Of a DNA stretch of 27,407 nucleotides, positions 1 to 7,363 are shown in pieces. Below the pieces are notes generated by a model that saw only the letters and a list, made by a program, of their open reading frames with translations, was not told the origin of the DNA and made no database searches. The translations under genes were made by a program, and so were the position numbers. Source of the stretch: DATFMH01 sp035267045 (GTDB taxonomy: Bacteria; Bacteroidota; Rhodothermia; Balneolales; DATFMH01). The DNA is taken from assembly GCA_035267045.1 (NCBI GenBank), contig DATFMH010000230.1, positions 1 to 27,407 of the forward strand, in the 5' to 3' direction. Position 1 is the first letter of the stretch. Each line of letters begins with the position of its first letter.

Positions 1-141
1 GAGATGGTCATGCCGGGCGATAATGTAAACCTTGCAGTCGAATTGATCCAACCGGTGGCCATGGAGGAAGGCTTGCGCTTTGCTATCCGTGAAGGTGGCC
101 GTACCGTAGGTGCCGGTGTGGTAACAAAAATTATTGAATAA
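1..141 (+). CDS. tuf: Elongation factor Tu, C-terminal end (partial)
   Basis: The first 46 codons in frame 1 end at TAA 139-141 and read as the end of domain III of EF-Tu, with the recognisable segments MVMPGDNV, LRFAIREGGRTVGAGVV and the terminal KIIE. EF-Tu is the cytoplasmic GTPase that delivers aminoacyl-tRNA to the ribosome; the conserved end segment belongs to the barrel that contacts the tRNA T-stem. The 5' part, with the GTPase domain, lies outside the window. There is no terminator before tRNA-Trp, 26 bases downstream, so tuf, the tRNA and secE are probably one transcript, as in many bacteria. Confidence 0.97.
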   Translation, partial: EMVMPGDNVNLAVELIQPVAMEEGLRFAIREGGRTVGAGVVTKIIE

Positions 142-150
142 GGTTTTAAA

Positions 151-168
151 TACGCTTGTAAAAGCGTA
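151..168 (+). other. Leader hairpin abutting tRNA-Trp 5' end
   Basis: TACGCTT at 151-157 pairs perfectly with AAGCGTA at 162-168 around a GTAA loop. The last pair uses the first base of the tRNA acceptor stem, so the two helices compete for or stack at A168. There is no T-tract, so this is not an intrinsic terminator for tuf. It may shape RNase P processing of the tuf-trnW-secE transcript; this role is inferred. Confidence 0.45.
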
Positions 169-240
169 CGGGTGTAGCTCAATTGGAAGAGTAGTGGTCT
201 CCAAAACCATTGGTTGGGGGTTCGAGTCCCTCCACCCGTG
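168..240 (+). tRNA. trnW: tRNA-Trp (anticodon CCA)
   Basis: A 73-nt cloverleaf can be drawn by hand: 7-bp acceptor stem 168-174/233-239 with discriminator G240, a D arm starting at 177, a 5-bp anticodon stem 194-198/206-210 with one G-T closing pair, anticodon CCA at 201-203, and a T arm with GGTTCGAGTCC-type loop at about 216-232. The 3' CCA is not encoded, since the next bases are CAA, so it must be added after transcription. It lies between tuf and secE. A 7-bp hairpin (151-157/162-168) reaches the first base of the tRNA on its 5' side. Confidence 0.96.
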
Positions 241-268
241 CAAACATTGATTTGCCTGAGGATCTATT

Positions 269-451
269 ATGGATAAGATAAAAGAGTTTTTCGAAGGTGT
301 TAAAAAGGAAATGAAGAAAGTTACCTGGCCTTCGCAAAAAGAATTGGTTGATAATACGGTAGTGGTCGTAATATTTTCGATAATATTGGCCATTTTCATA
401 TTTGGTGTCGATCAAGTATACAGTACAGTTTTAGAGTTTCTATATAAATGA
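269..451 (+). CDS. secE: Preprotein translocase subunit SecE
   Basis: This 60-aa protein is the short, single-helix form of SecE, the subunit that clamps SecY in the SecYEG inner-membrane channel. The amphipathic segment around residues 9-25 contains the family hallmark KKVTWPSQKEL, followed by a single transmembrane helix at about residues 29-50. E. coli SecE has three helices; the one-helix form is usual outside the Gammaproteobacteria. A GAGGATCT Shine-Dalgarno-like sequence precedes ATG 269. The stop TGA (449-451) overlaps the nusG start ATG (448-450), which suggests translational coupling. Confidence 0.96.
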   Translation: MDKIKEFFEGVKKEMKKVTWPSQKELVDNTVVVVIFSIILAIFIFGVDQVYSTVLEFLYK

Positions 452-1014
452 TGGCTGAACGTCAAAAAAATTGGTATGTAGTCCGGTGTTTTTCCGGTCA
501 TGAAAAAAAGGTAAAGGAATATCTTGAAAGAGAGATAGCTTTACAGGGACTGGAAGATAAGATTACGGAAGTAATGATACCGACAGAAACCGTAATAGAG
601 ATTAGATCAGGTAAGAAAAGGACACGGGAGAAGAATTTTTTCCCGGGTTATATGTTAATTGAAGCTGTTTATGATGATAATGTAAATCAATTAATATCTA
701 ATGCACCTTCAGTTATCGGATTTTTAAAGAATGATAAATCCAGTACTCGACCGACACCGCTCAAAAAGGAAGAAGTTGACAGAATACTGGGTCGCGTAAC
801 AGAAAATAAAGAGATGCTTGCGACCGGTGGACTCGTTGAAATACCTTTTAGTGAAGGTGACATGGTGAAAGTTGTAGACGGACCGTTTAAAGGTTTTGAC
901 GGAACAGTTGAAGAAGTGTTTCCCGATAAACTCAAACTAAGAGTATTAGTAAGTATTTTTGGAAGAAAAACACCGGTCGAAGTAGATGTAAATCAAGTTG
1001 AGCCTGAAGATTAA
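448..1014 (+). CDS. nusG: Transcription antitermination/termination factor NusG
   Basis: The 188-aa product has the NGN domain at about residues 8-115, with NWYVVRCFSGHEKKV at its start and the FFPGYMLIE strand, followed by a C-terminal KOW domain containing EGDMVKVVDGPFKGFDGTV. NusG binds the RNA polymerase clamp and links it to Rho, ribosomes or other factors; its length is standard. Two ATG codons sit in tandem (448 and 451). Neither has a good ribosome-binding site of its own, which fits coupling to the overlapping secE stop. No insertion between NGN and KOW is visible, so it is the housekeeping form rather than a specialised paralogue. Confidence 0.97.
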   Translation: MMAERQKNWYVVRCFSGHEKKVKEYLEREIALQGLEDKITEVMIPTETVIEIRSGKKRTREKNFFPGYMLIEAVYDDNVNQLISNAPSVIGFLKNDKSSTRPTPLKKEEVDRILGRVTENKEMLATGGLVEIPFSEGDMVKVVDGPFKGFDGTVEEVFPDKLKLRVLVSIFGRKTPVEVDVNQVEPED

Positions 1015-1097
1015 TTCAGGGTACTCAGAGATCGAGTATAAGGTAAAATCACAGGAATATTAAATAGAGATTAACTCGTCAATTTACCGAACCACTT

Positions 1098-1529
1098 ATG
1101 GCAAAGAAAGTAGATAAAGTCGTAAAACTCCAGATCGTTGGCGGTCAGGCAAATCCTGCTCCACCGGTAGGGCCCGCTCTTGGTCAGGCTGGTGTTAATA
1201 TCATGGAGTTTTGTAAAGCGTTTAATGCTAAAACACAAGATAAGGCAGGGACAATTGTACCTGTTGAAATCACTGTTTACACGGATAAATCCTTTACATT
1301 CATAACCAAGACTCCGCCTGCGGCTGTTCTCTTGAAGAAAGCTGCAAAAATACAATCCGGTTCCGGAGAACCTAACAGAGTAAAAGTTGGTTCTGTGAGC
1401 TGGTCACAATGCAAAGAAATTGCTGAACAAAAAATGCCTGACTTGAATGCATTTGACGTGGAAGCCGGTGCAGAAATGGTAGCCGGTACAGCTCGCAGTA
1501 TGGGTCTCCGTGTTAATCGTAACAAATAA
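1098..1529 (+). CDS. rplK: 50S ribosomal protein L11
   Basis: This 143-aa protein matches L11 along its whole length: the N-terminal domain with QIVGGQANPAPPVGPALGQ and NIMEFCKAFN, and the C-terminal rRNA-binding domain ending GTARSMGLRV. L11 forms the GTPase-associated centre with 23S rRNA and is needed for RelA-type stringent sensing; the proline-rich PAPPVGPALG loop is the thiostrepton-contact region of the family. The 83-bp spacer from nusG contains no clear terminator, and the gene is read together with rplA 39 bp downstream. No convincing Shine-Dalgarno sequence precedes ATG 1098, but the MAKKV start is the family start. Confidence 0.97.
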   Translation: MAKKVDKVVKLQIVGGQANPAPPVGPALGQAGVNIMEFCKAFNAKTQDKAGTIVPVEITVYTDKSFTFITKTPPAAVLLKKAAKIQSGSGEPNRVKVGSVSWSQCKEIAEQKMPDLNAFDVEAGAEMVAGTARSMGLRVNRNK

Positions 1530-1568
1530 TTCATGCAAGTATAGGGCAAAAGTTTATAGTTATTAAAG

Positions 1569-2267
1569 ATGGCAAAAAAAGGGAAGAAATATCGACAAGC
1601 AGCTGAGATGATTGAAGCTAATAAAGAATATAGCCTCGAAGAAGCTGCTGAATTACTGAAAAAAACGGCAACCACGAAATTTGATGCATCCATAGATATG
1701 GATATACGCCTCGGGGTTGATCCCAGGCATGCCGATCAGATGGTACGTGGTACTGTTTCTTTGCCTCATGGAACCGGTAAATCTGTACGTGTATTGGCCT
1801 TGGTCAATCCTGCTAAACAGGATGAAGCTAAAGAAGCCGGTGCTGATTTTGTCGGTTTGGATGAATACATCGAAAAAATTGAAGGCGGATGGACAGATAT
1901 CGATGTAATTGTGGCTACGCCTGATGTAATGGGAAAACTGGGAAAATTGGGACGCGTTCTTGGTCCCAGAGGTTTGATGCCTAACCCCAAAAGCGGAACG
2001 GTTACTATGGATGTAGCTGACGCTATTAATGAGGTGAAAGCTGGTAAGATTGATTTCCGTGTTGATAAATTCGGAATTCTGCATACATCGATTGGCAAAG
2101 CCAGTTTCGAAGCTAATGCCATACAGGAAAATGCCCAGGCATTTTTAACAACGGTGGCAAGGCTTCGTCCGGCATCATCAAAAGGACTCTATATCAGAAG
2201 TATTTTTATGAGTTCAACGATGGGGCCAAGCATACCTATCAGTCGATCAGTTGTACAGACACGTTAA
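1569..2267 (+). CDS. rplA: 50S ribosomal protein L1
   Basis: The 232-aa product is L1, the protein of the mobile stalk beside the ribosomal E site and, in known systems, the translational repressor of the L11-L1 mRNA. Visible landmarks are the early LEEAAELLKK, the GTGKSVRVLAL strand, the LGRVLGPRGLMPNPKSGTV signature in the second domain, and KGLYIRS...SSTMGP near the C-terminus. The C-terminal tail after SSTMGP is slightly longer and more basic than the usual short ending, but total length is normal. The stop at 2265-2267 is followed by a 52-bp spacer holding a 7-bp hairpin before rplJ. Confidence 0.97.
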   Translation: MAKKGKKYRQAAEMIEANKEYSLEEAAELLKKTATTKFDASIDMDIRLGVDPRHADQMVRGTVSLPHGTGKSVRVLALVNPAKQDEAKEAGADFVGLDEYIEKIEGGWTDIDVIVATPDVMGKLGKLGRVLGPRGLMPNPKSGTVTMDVADAINEVKAGKIDFRVDKFGILHTSIGKASFEANAIQENAQAFLTTVARLRPASSKGLYIRSIFMSSTMGPSIPISRSVVQTR

Positions 2268-2270
2268 TTG

Positions 2271-2295
2271 TTGAAACTATTAAAAGCCGTTTCAA
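2271..2295 (+). promoter_or_regulatory. Hairpin in the rplA-rplJ spacer
   Basis: TTGAAAC 2271-2277 and GTTTCAA 2289-2295 form a perfect 7-bp inverted repeat around an 11-nt loop, 24 bases upstream of rplJ and just before its AGAGGAAAT ribosome-binding region. In E. coli and B. subtilis the L10-L7/L12 complex represses its own mRNA through the leader at this position. I do not see a convincing kink-turn, so the regulatory role is only suggested by location. There is no T-tract, so it is not an intrinsic terminator. Confidence 0.35.
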
Positions 2296-2319
2296 AAAAG
2301 TATAAAGAGGAAATGTAAG

Positions 2320-2847
2320 ATGGCGACAAAAGCAGATAAGCAAGCAATAGTCGATGAACTAAAGGACAATCTCAATAATGCAGATGCCCTCTATATTGCG
2401 AATTATTCCGGGATGTCTGTTGCTGATGTAAATTCGCTTCGTGGCGAATTTAAAAATGAAGATATTACGTACAAAGTATACAAAAACACACTTGTTCACC
2501 GTGCTATGGATGAGATAGGCGGATATGATGAAGAAGTGTATGACTCGCTTGCCGGGCAAACAGCTTTTATCTTTGCAAAAGAAGATTTAGGTAAACCGGC
2601 AAAAATACTGAAGAAGTTTTTTGATAAAAACAAAAAACCATCCTTTCAGATGGCATATATCGAAGGTCAAGTCTTCGATAGTAATCAGTTGAGTCAACTG
2701 GCTTCGATGAAATCGAAAACCGAGATCATTGGAGATATTATTGGGCTGCTTCTATCACCTGTATCCAATATTGTTAGTGGATTACAAGCACAGGGATCCA
2801 ACATACTAGGCTCCGTAAAACAAATTGCGGAAAAAGAAGAAAAGTAA
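2320..2847 (+). CDS. rplJ: 50S ribosomal protein L10
   Basis: This 175-aa protein is L10, the base of the L7/L12 stalk that recruits translation factors. The N-terminal rRNA-binding domain shows ALYIANYSGMSVADVNSLR and YKVYKNTLVHRAM, with the conserved lysine-asparagine-threonine of the family. The long C-terminal helix (about residues 140-175, LLSPVSNIVSGLQ onward) is where L7/L12 dimers dock. Its strong ribosome-binding site AGAGGAAAT is better than those of rplK and rplA, consistent with independent high initiation. It is separated from rplL by 51 bp. Confidence 0.96.
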   Translation: MATKADKQAIVDELKDNLNNADALYIANYSGMSVADVNSLRGEFKNEDITYKVYKNTLVHRAMDEIGGYDEEVYDSLAGQTAFIFAKEDLGKPAKILKKFFDKNKKPSFQMAYIEGQVFDSNQLSQLASMKSKTEIIGDIIGLLLSPVSNIVSGLQAQGSNILGSVKQIAEKEEK

Positions 2848-2898
2848 CATAAACGAAATTCAAATAATCTAAAATCTACTAATCGGAGAACTATAAAA

Positions 2899-3276
2899 AT
2901 GGCTGACGTTAAAGATTTAGCAGAACAATTGGTCAACCTGACGATTAAAGAAGCTAACGAGTTAGCACAAATTCTTGAAGAAGAATATGGTATCAAGCCG
3001 GCTGCTGCAGCAGTTGCAGTTGCTGGACCTGCTGCTGATGGTGGTCAGGCTGCTGAAGAAGAACAAACTGAATTTACTGTTGTATTGAAATCTGTTGGCG
3101 GTAATAAAATTGCCGTTATTAAAGAGGTTCGTGCTCTTACCGGTCTTGGACTGAAAGAAGCTAAAGAACTTGTTGACAGCGCTCCAAGCAACATTAAAGA
3201 AGATGTAGCTAAAGAAGAGGCTGAGTCAATTAAAGACAAATTGACTGAAGCTGGTGCAGAAGTCGAACTTAAATAA
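2899..3276 (+). CDS. rplL: 50S ribosomal protein L7/L12
   Basis: The 125-aa product has the three-part L7/L12 layout: an N-terminal dimerisation helix pair (about residues 1-32), an alanine-rich flexible hinge (about residues 33-55, AAAAVAVAGPAADGG), and the globular factor-binding domain (about 56-125) with EFTVVL, KIAVIKEVRALTGLGLKEAKELVDSAP and the EAGAEVELK end. It is the multi-copy acidic stalk protein that stimulates the GTPases EF-Tu, EF-G and IF2. A CGGAGAAC ribosome-binding site precedes ATG 2899. It is followed by a 178-bp structured spacer before rpoB, a likely point of differential expression, since L7/L12 is needed in excess over RNA polymerase. Confidence 0.97.
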   Translation: MADVKDLAEQLVNLTIKEANELAQILEEEYGIKPAAAAVAVAGPAADGGQAAEEEQTEFTVVLKSVGGNKIAVIKEVRALTGLGLKEAKELVDSAPSNIKEDVAKEEAESIKDKLTEAGAEVELK

Positions 3277-3308
3277 GTAAAATTGTTTTTTAAGATCGCA
3301 ATAAAGTT

Positions 3309-3339
3309 ATAGCCAATGCCGTTAAACGGTATTGGCTAT
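3309..3339 (+). promoter_or_regulatory. 13-bp stem-loop in the rplL-rpoB spacer
   Basis: Bases 3309-3321 pair with 3327-3339 over 13 bp, with one G-T pair, around the loop TTAAA. The stem lies 32 bp after the rplL stop. The bases after it (CGCCGTCTG) hold no T-tract, so it is not a standard intrinsic terminator. At the same place E. coli has a partial terminator and an RNase III processing site; attenuation, processing or stabilisation of the upstream mRNA are the likely roles here by analogy. Confidence 0.7.
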
Positions 3340-3345
3340 CGCCGT

Positions 3346-3361
3346 CTGTACTCCTGTACAG
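3346..3361 (+). promoter_or_regulatory. Second small hairpin in the rplL-rpoB spacer
   Basis: CTGTAC 3346-3351 pairs with GTACAG 3356-3361 around the tetraloop TCCT. It follows the 13-bp stem after only six bases, so the two could stack as tandem hairpins or form one composite RNA element. No T-tract follows. Confidence 0.45.
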
Positions 3362-3395
3362 TACTTATTTATTCGTCAACAGATTTTGTTTCTTC

Positions 3396-3427
3396 AAGTG
3401 TTCATCTAATAGAAAAAACGAACACTT
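3396..3427 (+). promoter_or_regulatory. 8-bp inverted repeat upstream of the rpoB start
   Basis: AAGTGTTC 3396-3403 and GAACACTT 3420-3427 are perfect complements with a 16-nt A-rich loop, ending 27 bases before the rpoB TTG codon. It could be an RNA hairpin near the ribosome-binding site or a DNA operator for a dimeric regulator. Nothing in the sequence decides between them. Confidence 0.45.
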
Positions 3428-3454
3428 CCACTTTTAATAAAAAGCGAGGTATCC

Positions 3455-6400
3455 TTGAGTACTAAAGCTGCAACTTTACCTATTACCAATCGCATCTCTT
3501 TCGCACGTACCAAGACTATATTAGATTACCCAGATTTTCTTGCAATTCAAATAGGATCTTTCAAAAGATTCACACAATGGGATTTGGCTCCGGAAGATCG
3601 TGAGGAAATTGGGCTAGAGCAAATATTCAAAGAAAATTTTCCAATTCAGGATTCAAGGGAACAGCATATCCTGGAATATATCAGTTACGATATCGATACT
3701 CCTAAATACACTGTTAAAGAGTGTCAGGATAGGGGCCTGTCGTATGCCGTTCCGTTAAAAGCTAAGCTTCGATTGTCGTCCGTCGACCAATCGGATGAAG
3801 CTTCAGAGACTATCGAACAGGAGGTATTTCTGGGAGATTTGCCGTGGATGACTAATCGCGGAACTTTTATAATCAATGGTGCCGAAAGGGTTATCGTAAG
3901 TCAATTACACCGTTCACCTGGTGTCTTCTTTGGTCAGTCTGTACACCCGAACGGTACTCAACTATATTCTGCCCGGGTTATTCCTTTCAAAGGTTCATGG
4001 ATTGAATTGACAACCGATATCAGGGATGTATTATGGGCCTATATCGACAGAAAGAAAAAATTACCGGTAACGACACTTTTACGGGCCCTTGGGTATCCTA
4101 CGGATTATGATATCCTCAGGCTGTTCGACCTGTCTGAAGAACGTAGCTTCAAGAATAAAAAAGAATATAACAAAGATGTAGTCGGAGAACGACTCGCCAC
4201 GGATATCGTCAATGAAGTAACAGAAGAAGTCATTGATGAAGAAACAGGTGAAATTGAAGAAGCTACCAAGAGAAACATCATTCTTCCAAGAGATCATGAG
4301 TTGACGGAAGAAGATTACGATGTACTTAAGGAAGCTAAAGTTAATTCTGTCCTGATATTGAAAATATCGGCTGAAGATGCTGATCGTTCCGTTGTCATTA
4401 ATACCCTTCGCAAGGATTCAACGTATAACGAGGAAACAGCACTTGCCGAAGTTTATCGCCAGATCCGTACCGGTGAAATGCCGGATCCGGAAACCGCTCG
4501 CTCGGTGCTGGAACGTCTCTTCTTTAGTGACAAGAAATATGATCTTGGTGAAGTGGGCCGTTATCGTTTGAATAAACGTCTGCGTCAGGATATAGATTAT
4601 GAATTGACGGTTCTCACCCTTCAGGATATTGTCAATATAACCAAAGAAGTTATTCGACTGAAGAACCTGAAGTCACAGGTTGACGATATTGACCACCTGA
4701 GTAACCGTCGGGTACGTACAGTGGGCGAACAGCTCGGTCAGCAATTCGCTATCGGACTGGCACGTATGTCCAGAACTATTCGTGAGCGAATGAACTCAAG
4801 GGATGCCGAGCAATTCACACCTCAGGATCTGGTTAATGCCCGTACTATTTCAAGTGTTATCAACACATTCTTTGGTACGAACCAGTTATCACAGTTTATG
4901 GACCAGACGAATCCGCTGGCTGAATTGACGCACAAACGTCGTATGTCGGCTCTCGGTCCGGGTGGTTTGACACGTGAACGTGCCGGTTTTGAGGTTCGAG
5001 ACGTCCATTATACACATTATGGACGCTTATGTCCTATCGAGACACCTGAGGGACCAAATATTGGTCTTATTTCATCACTTTGTGTTCATGCTAAAGTGAA
5101 TGATTTCGGTTTTATCGAAACTCCTTACAGAAAAGTCTCAAAGGGTAAAGTATCTGAAGAAGTTGAATATTTATCTGCAGAGCAAGAAGATGAAACTGTC
5201 ATTGCACAGGCAAATGCTCCCCTCGATGATAAAGCAAAATTTAAAAATGATCTGATTTTTTCCCGGATGAGAGATGGTAACGTTGCCCTGACTCGTTCTT
5301 CATCGATCGAGTACATGGACGTTGCACCTAATCAGATTACATCTGTTGCAGCATCACTGATTCCGTTTATCGAACACGATGACGCTAACCGTGCTTTGAT
5401 GGGATCAAACATGCAGCGCCAGGGAGTGCCTCTGGTTCGTCCGGAAGCACCCATTGTCGGTACCGGAATGGAACACCGTGCAGCTAAAGACTCACGCGCC
5501 ATAATCACCGCAACCGGTAAAGGGGAAGTTGTTTATGTAAGTGGTACCGAGATCCGCATCAAATATGAAAGGGATGAGTTGGAATCCCTGGCACATTTTG
5601 ATGATGGTATCGTATCGTATACACTCAGAAAATTTGAAAGAACTAACCAGGATACCACCGCCAATCAACGCCCGCTTGTAAAAGTTGGTGATAAAGTTGA
5701 AGACGGAACGCCAATAGCTGACGGATGTGCAACCGAAAGTGGTGAATTGGCACTGGGTCGAAACATACTCGTGGCATTCATGCCATGGCGTGGTTATAAC
5801 TTTGAGGATGCTATCGTCATTAGTGAACGTGTTGTTCGAGACGACATCTATACTTCATTGCACGTAACCGAATTTGAACTTCAGGTTCGCGACACCAAAC
5901 GGGGTGAAGAAGAACTGACGCGTGAAATACCGAATGTCAGTGAAGAAGCAACGAGGAACCTGGATGAAAATGGTATCATTCGCATAGGTGCCAAGGTAGA
6001 ACCCGGTGATATATTAATAGGTAAAATTACACCTAAAGGGGAAACGGATCCTACACCGGAAGAAAAATTATTGAGAGCTATTTTCGGTGATAAAGCCGGT
6101 GATGTTAAGGACGCTTCACTCAAAACGCCTCCCGGTGTTAAGGGTACAGTCATCAGTACTAAGCTCTTCAGCAGAAAACGAGAAGAGAATTACTCTCGTA
6201 AAAAAGAGAAAGAACTTGTCGAAAAACAAGTTGAGACGTATGAGGCCCGACTGGACAAGTTGAATAGAGATTGGATCGAACGGATGTATGGTATTCTAAA
6301 AGATTATACATCTCCGGGCGTCCGTACCAAAACTGATGAAGAAGTTGTTCCGGAAGGTGTTAAATACACCAAAAAGCTTTTCGAGGAAATGAATCCGTAC

Positions 6401-7285
6401 AAACTCAGCATGAAGCTGAATTGGACAGGAGACAAAAAAATCGATGAGCTTGTTCGCAGGCTTTGTTTGAACTATCGTGAGAAACGCCGCGAATATGAAA
6501 CGGACCTGAAGAGAAGTAAATATCAGATTCAGGTAGGTGATGAATTGCCGCCGGGTATTATACAGAAAGCCAAAGTTTATATTGCCAAGAAGCGTAAGCT
6601 TCAGGTTGGTGATAAGATGGCCGGACGCCACGGTAATAAAGGTGTGGTAGCTAAAGTTGTTCCTATAGAGGACATGCCATTTATGGAAGACGGTACACCT
6701 GTCGATATCGTACTTAACCCGCTTGGCGTGCCATCACGTATGAACCTGGGACAGATATATGAAACAATACTTGGCTGGGCCGGAAAAAGGTTAGGTGTCA
6801 AGTTTGCAACTCCTATTTTCGATGGAGCTAAATCTGATGATGTTAAATACTGGCTTAAGGAAGCCGATCTTCCTAAAGATGCCAGGGTTTATCTGCACGA
6901 TGGTCGGTCAGGAGAGCGTTTCGCTCAACAGACCACAGTCGGATACATCTATATGTTGAAGCTTAATCACCTTGTTGAAGATAAAATGCACTCACGGTCA
7001 ATTGGACCATATTCACTTATAACACAGCAACCGCTGGGTGGTAAAGCACAATTCGGTGGTCAGCGTCTGGGTGAGATGGAGGTTTGGGCACTCTATGCTT
7101 ATGGTGCTGCCAATATTCTCCAGGAGATGCTCACTGTTAAAAGTGATGATGTCAAGGGCCGATCGAAAGTGTATGAAGCAATCGTTAAAGGAGAAAACCT
7201 GCCGGAAGGTGGTACTCCTGAATCATTTAACGTATTGGTTCGTGAGCTTCAGGGTCTTGGACTCGAAGTTGATATTAATAAATAA
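3455..7285 (+). CDS. rpoB: DNA-directed RNA polymerase subunit beta
   Basis: The 1276-aa beta subunit is complete. Landmarks in order are GTFIINGAERVIVSQLHRSPGVFF, the rifampicin pocket SQFMDQTNPLAELTHKRRMSALGPGG, GRLCPIETPEGPNIGL, GDKMAGRHGNKGVV and a C-terminal GEMEVWALYAYGAANIL. Residues matching E. coli D516, H526 and S531 are Asp483, His493 and Ser498, all in the rifampicin-sensitive state. The best start is TTG 3455, with GAGG five bases upstream. Translation from TTG gives an N-terminus MSTKAATLPITNRISF that aligns with the family. The spacer to rpoC is 78 bp and holds no terminator. A weak TTG start may help set beta levels below those of the ribosomal proteins. Confidence 0.97.
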   Translation: MSTKAATLPITNRISFARTKTILDYPDFLAIQIGSFKRFTQWDLAPEDREEIGLEQIFKENFPIQDSREQHILEYISYDIDTPKYTVKECQDRGLSYAVPLKAKLRLSSVDQSDEASETIEQEVFLGDLPWMTNRGTFIINGAERVIVSQLHRSPGVFFGQSVHPNGTQLYSARVIPFKGSWIELTTDIRDVLWAYIDRKKKLPVTTLLRALGYPTDYDILRLFDLSEERSFKNKKEYNKDVVGERLATDIVNEVTEEVIDEETGEIEEATKRNIILPRDHELTEEDYDVLKEAKVNSVLILKISAEDADRSVVINTLRKDSTYNEETALAEVYRQIRTGEMPDPETARSVLERLFFSDKKYDLGEVGRYRLNKRLRQDIDYELTVLTLQDIVNITKEVIRLKNLKSQVDDIDHLSNRRVRTVGEQLGQQFAIGLARMSRTIRERMNSRDAEQFTPQDLVNARTISSVINTFFGTNQLSQFMDQTNPLAELTHKRRMSALGPGGLTRERAGFEVRDVHYTHYGRLCPIETPEGPNIGLISSLCVHAKVNDFGFIETPYRKVSKGKVSEEVEYLSAEQEDETVIAQANAPLDDKAKFKNDLIFSRMRDGNVALTRSSSIEYMDVAPNQITSVAASLIPFIEHDDANRALMGSNMQRQGVPLVRPEAPIVGTGMEHRAAKDSRAIITATGKGEVVYVSGTEIRIKYERDELESLAHFDDGIVSYTLRKFERTNQDTTANQRPLVKVGDKVEDGTPIADGCATESGELALGRNILVAFMPWRGYNFEDAIVISERVVRDDIYTSLHVTEFELQVRDTKRGEEELTREIPNVSEEATRNLDENGIIRIGAKVEPGDILIGKITPKGETDPTPEEKLLRAIFGDKAGDVKDASLKTPPGVKGTVISTKLFSRKREENYSRKKEKELVEKQVETYEARLDKLNRDWIERMYGILKDYTSPGVRTKTDEEVVPEGVKYTKKLFEEMNPYKLSMKLNWTGDKKIDELVRRLCLNYREKRREYETDLKRSKYQIQVGDELPPGIIQKAKVYIAKKRKLQVGDKMAGRHGNKGVVAKVVPIEDMPFMEDGTPVDIVLNPLGVPSRMNLGQIYETILGWAGKRLGVKFATPIFDGAKSDDVKYWLKEADLPKDARVYLHDGRSGERFAQQTTVGYIYMLKLNHLVEDKMHSRSIGPYSLITQQPLGGKAQFGGQRLGEMEVWALYAYGAANILQEMLTVKSDDVKGRSKVYEAIVKGENLPEGGTPESFNVLVRELQGLGLEVDINK

Positions 7286-7363
7286 GGAGAGCTGGCATAG
7301 TTATCCTCAATTGCAAAATTGGAAGTTGCATACATCCTTGTCAAATAAGTAGCAGAATCAATT

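Noticed and set aside
1022..1038. 5-bp inverted repeat TACTC/GAGTA in the nusG-rplK spacer
   Set aside because: Too short and no T-tract; not distinguishable from chance.
1277..1693. 138-codon minus-strand ORF spanning rplK and rplA
   Set aside because: Antisense to two conserved ribosomal protein genes; no recognisable domain.
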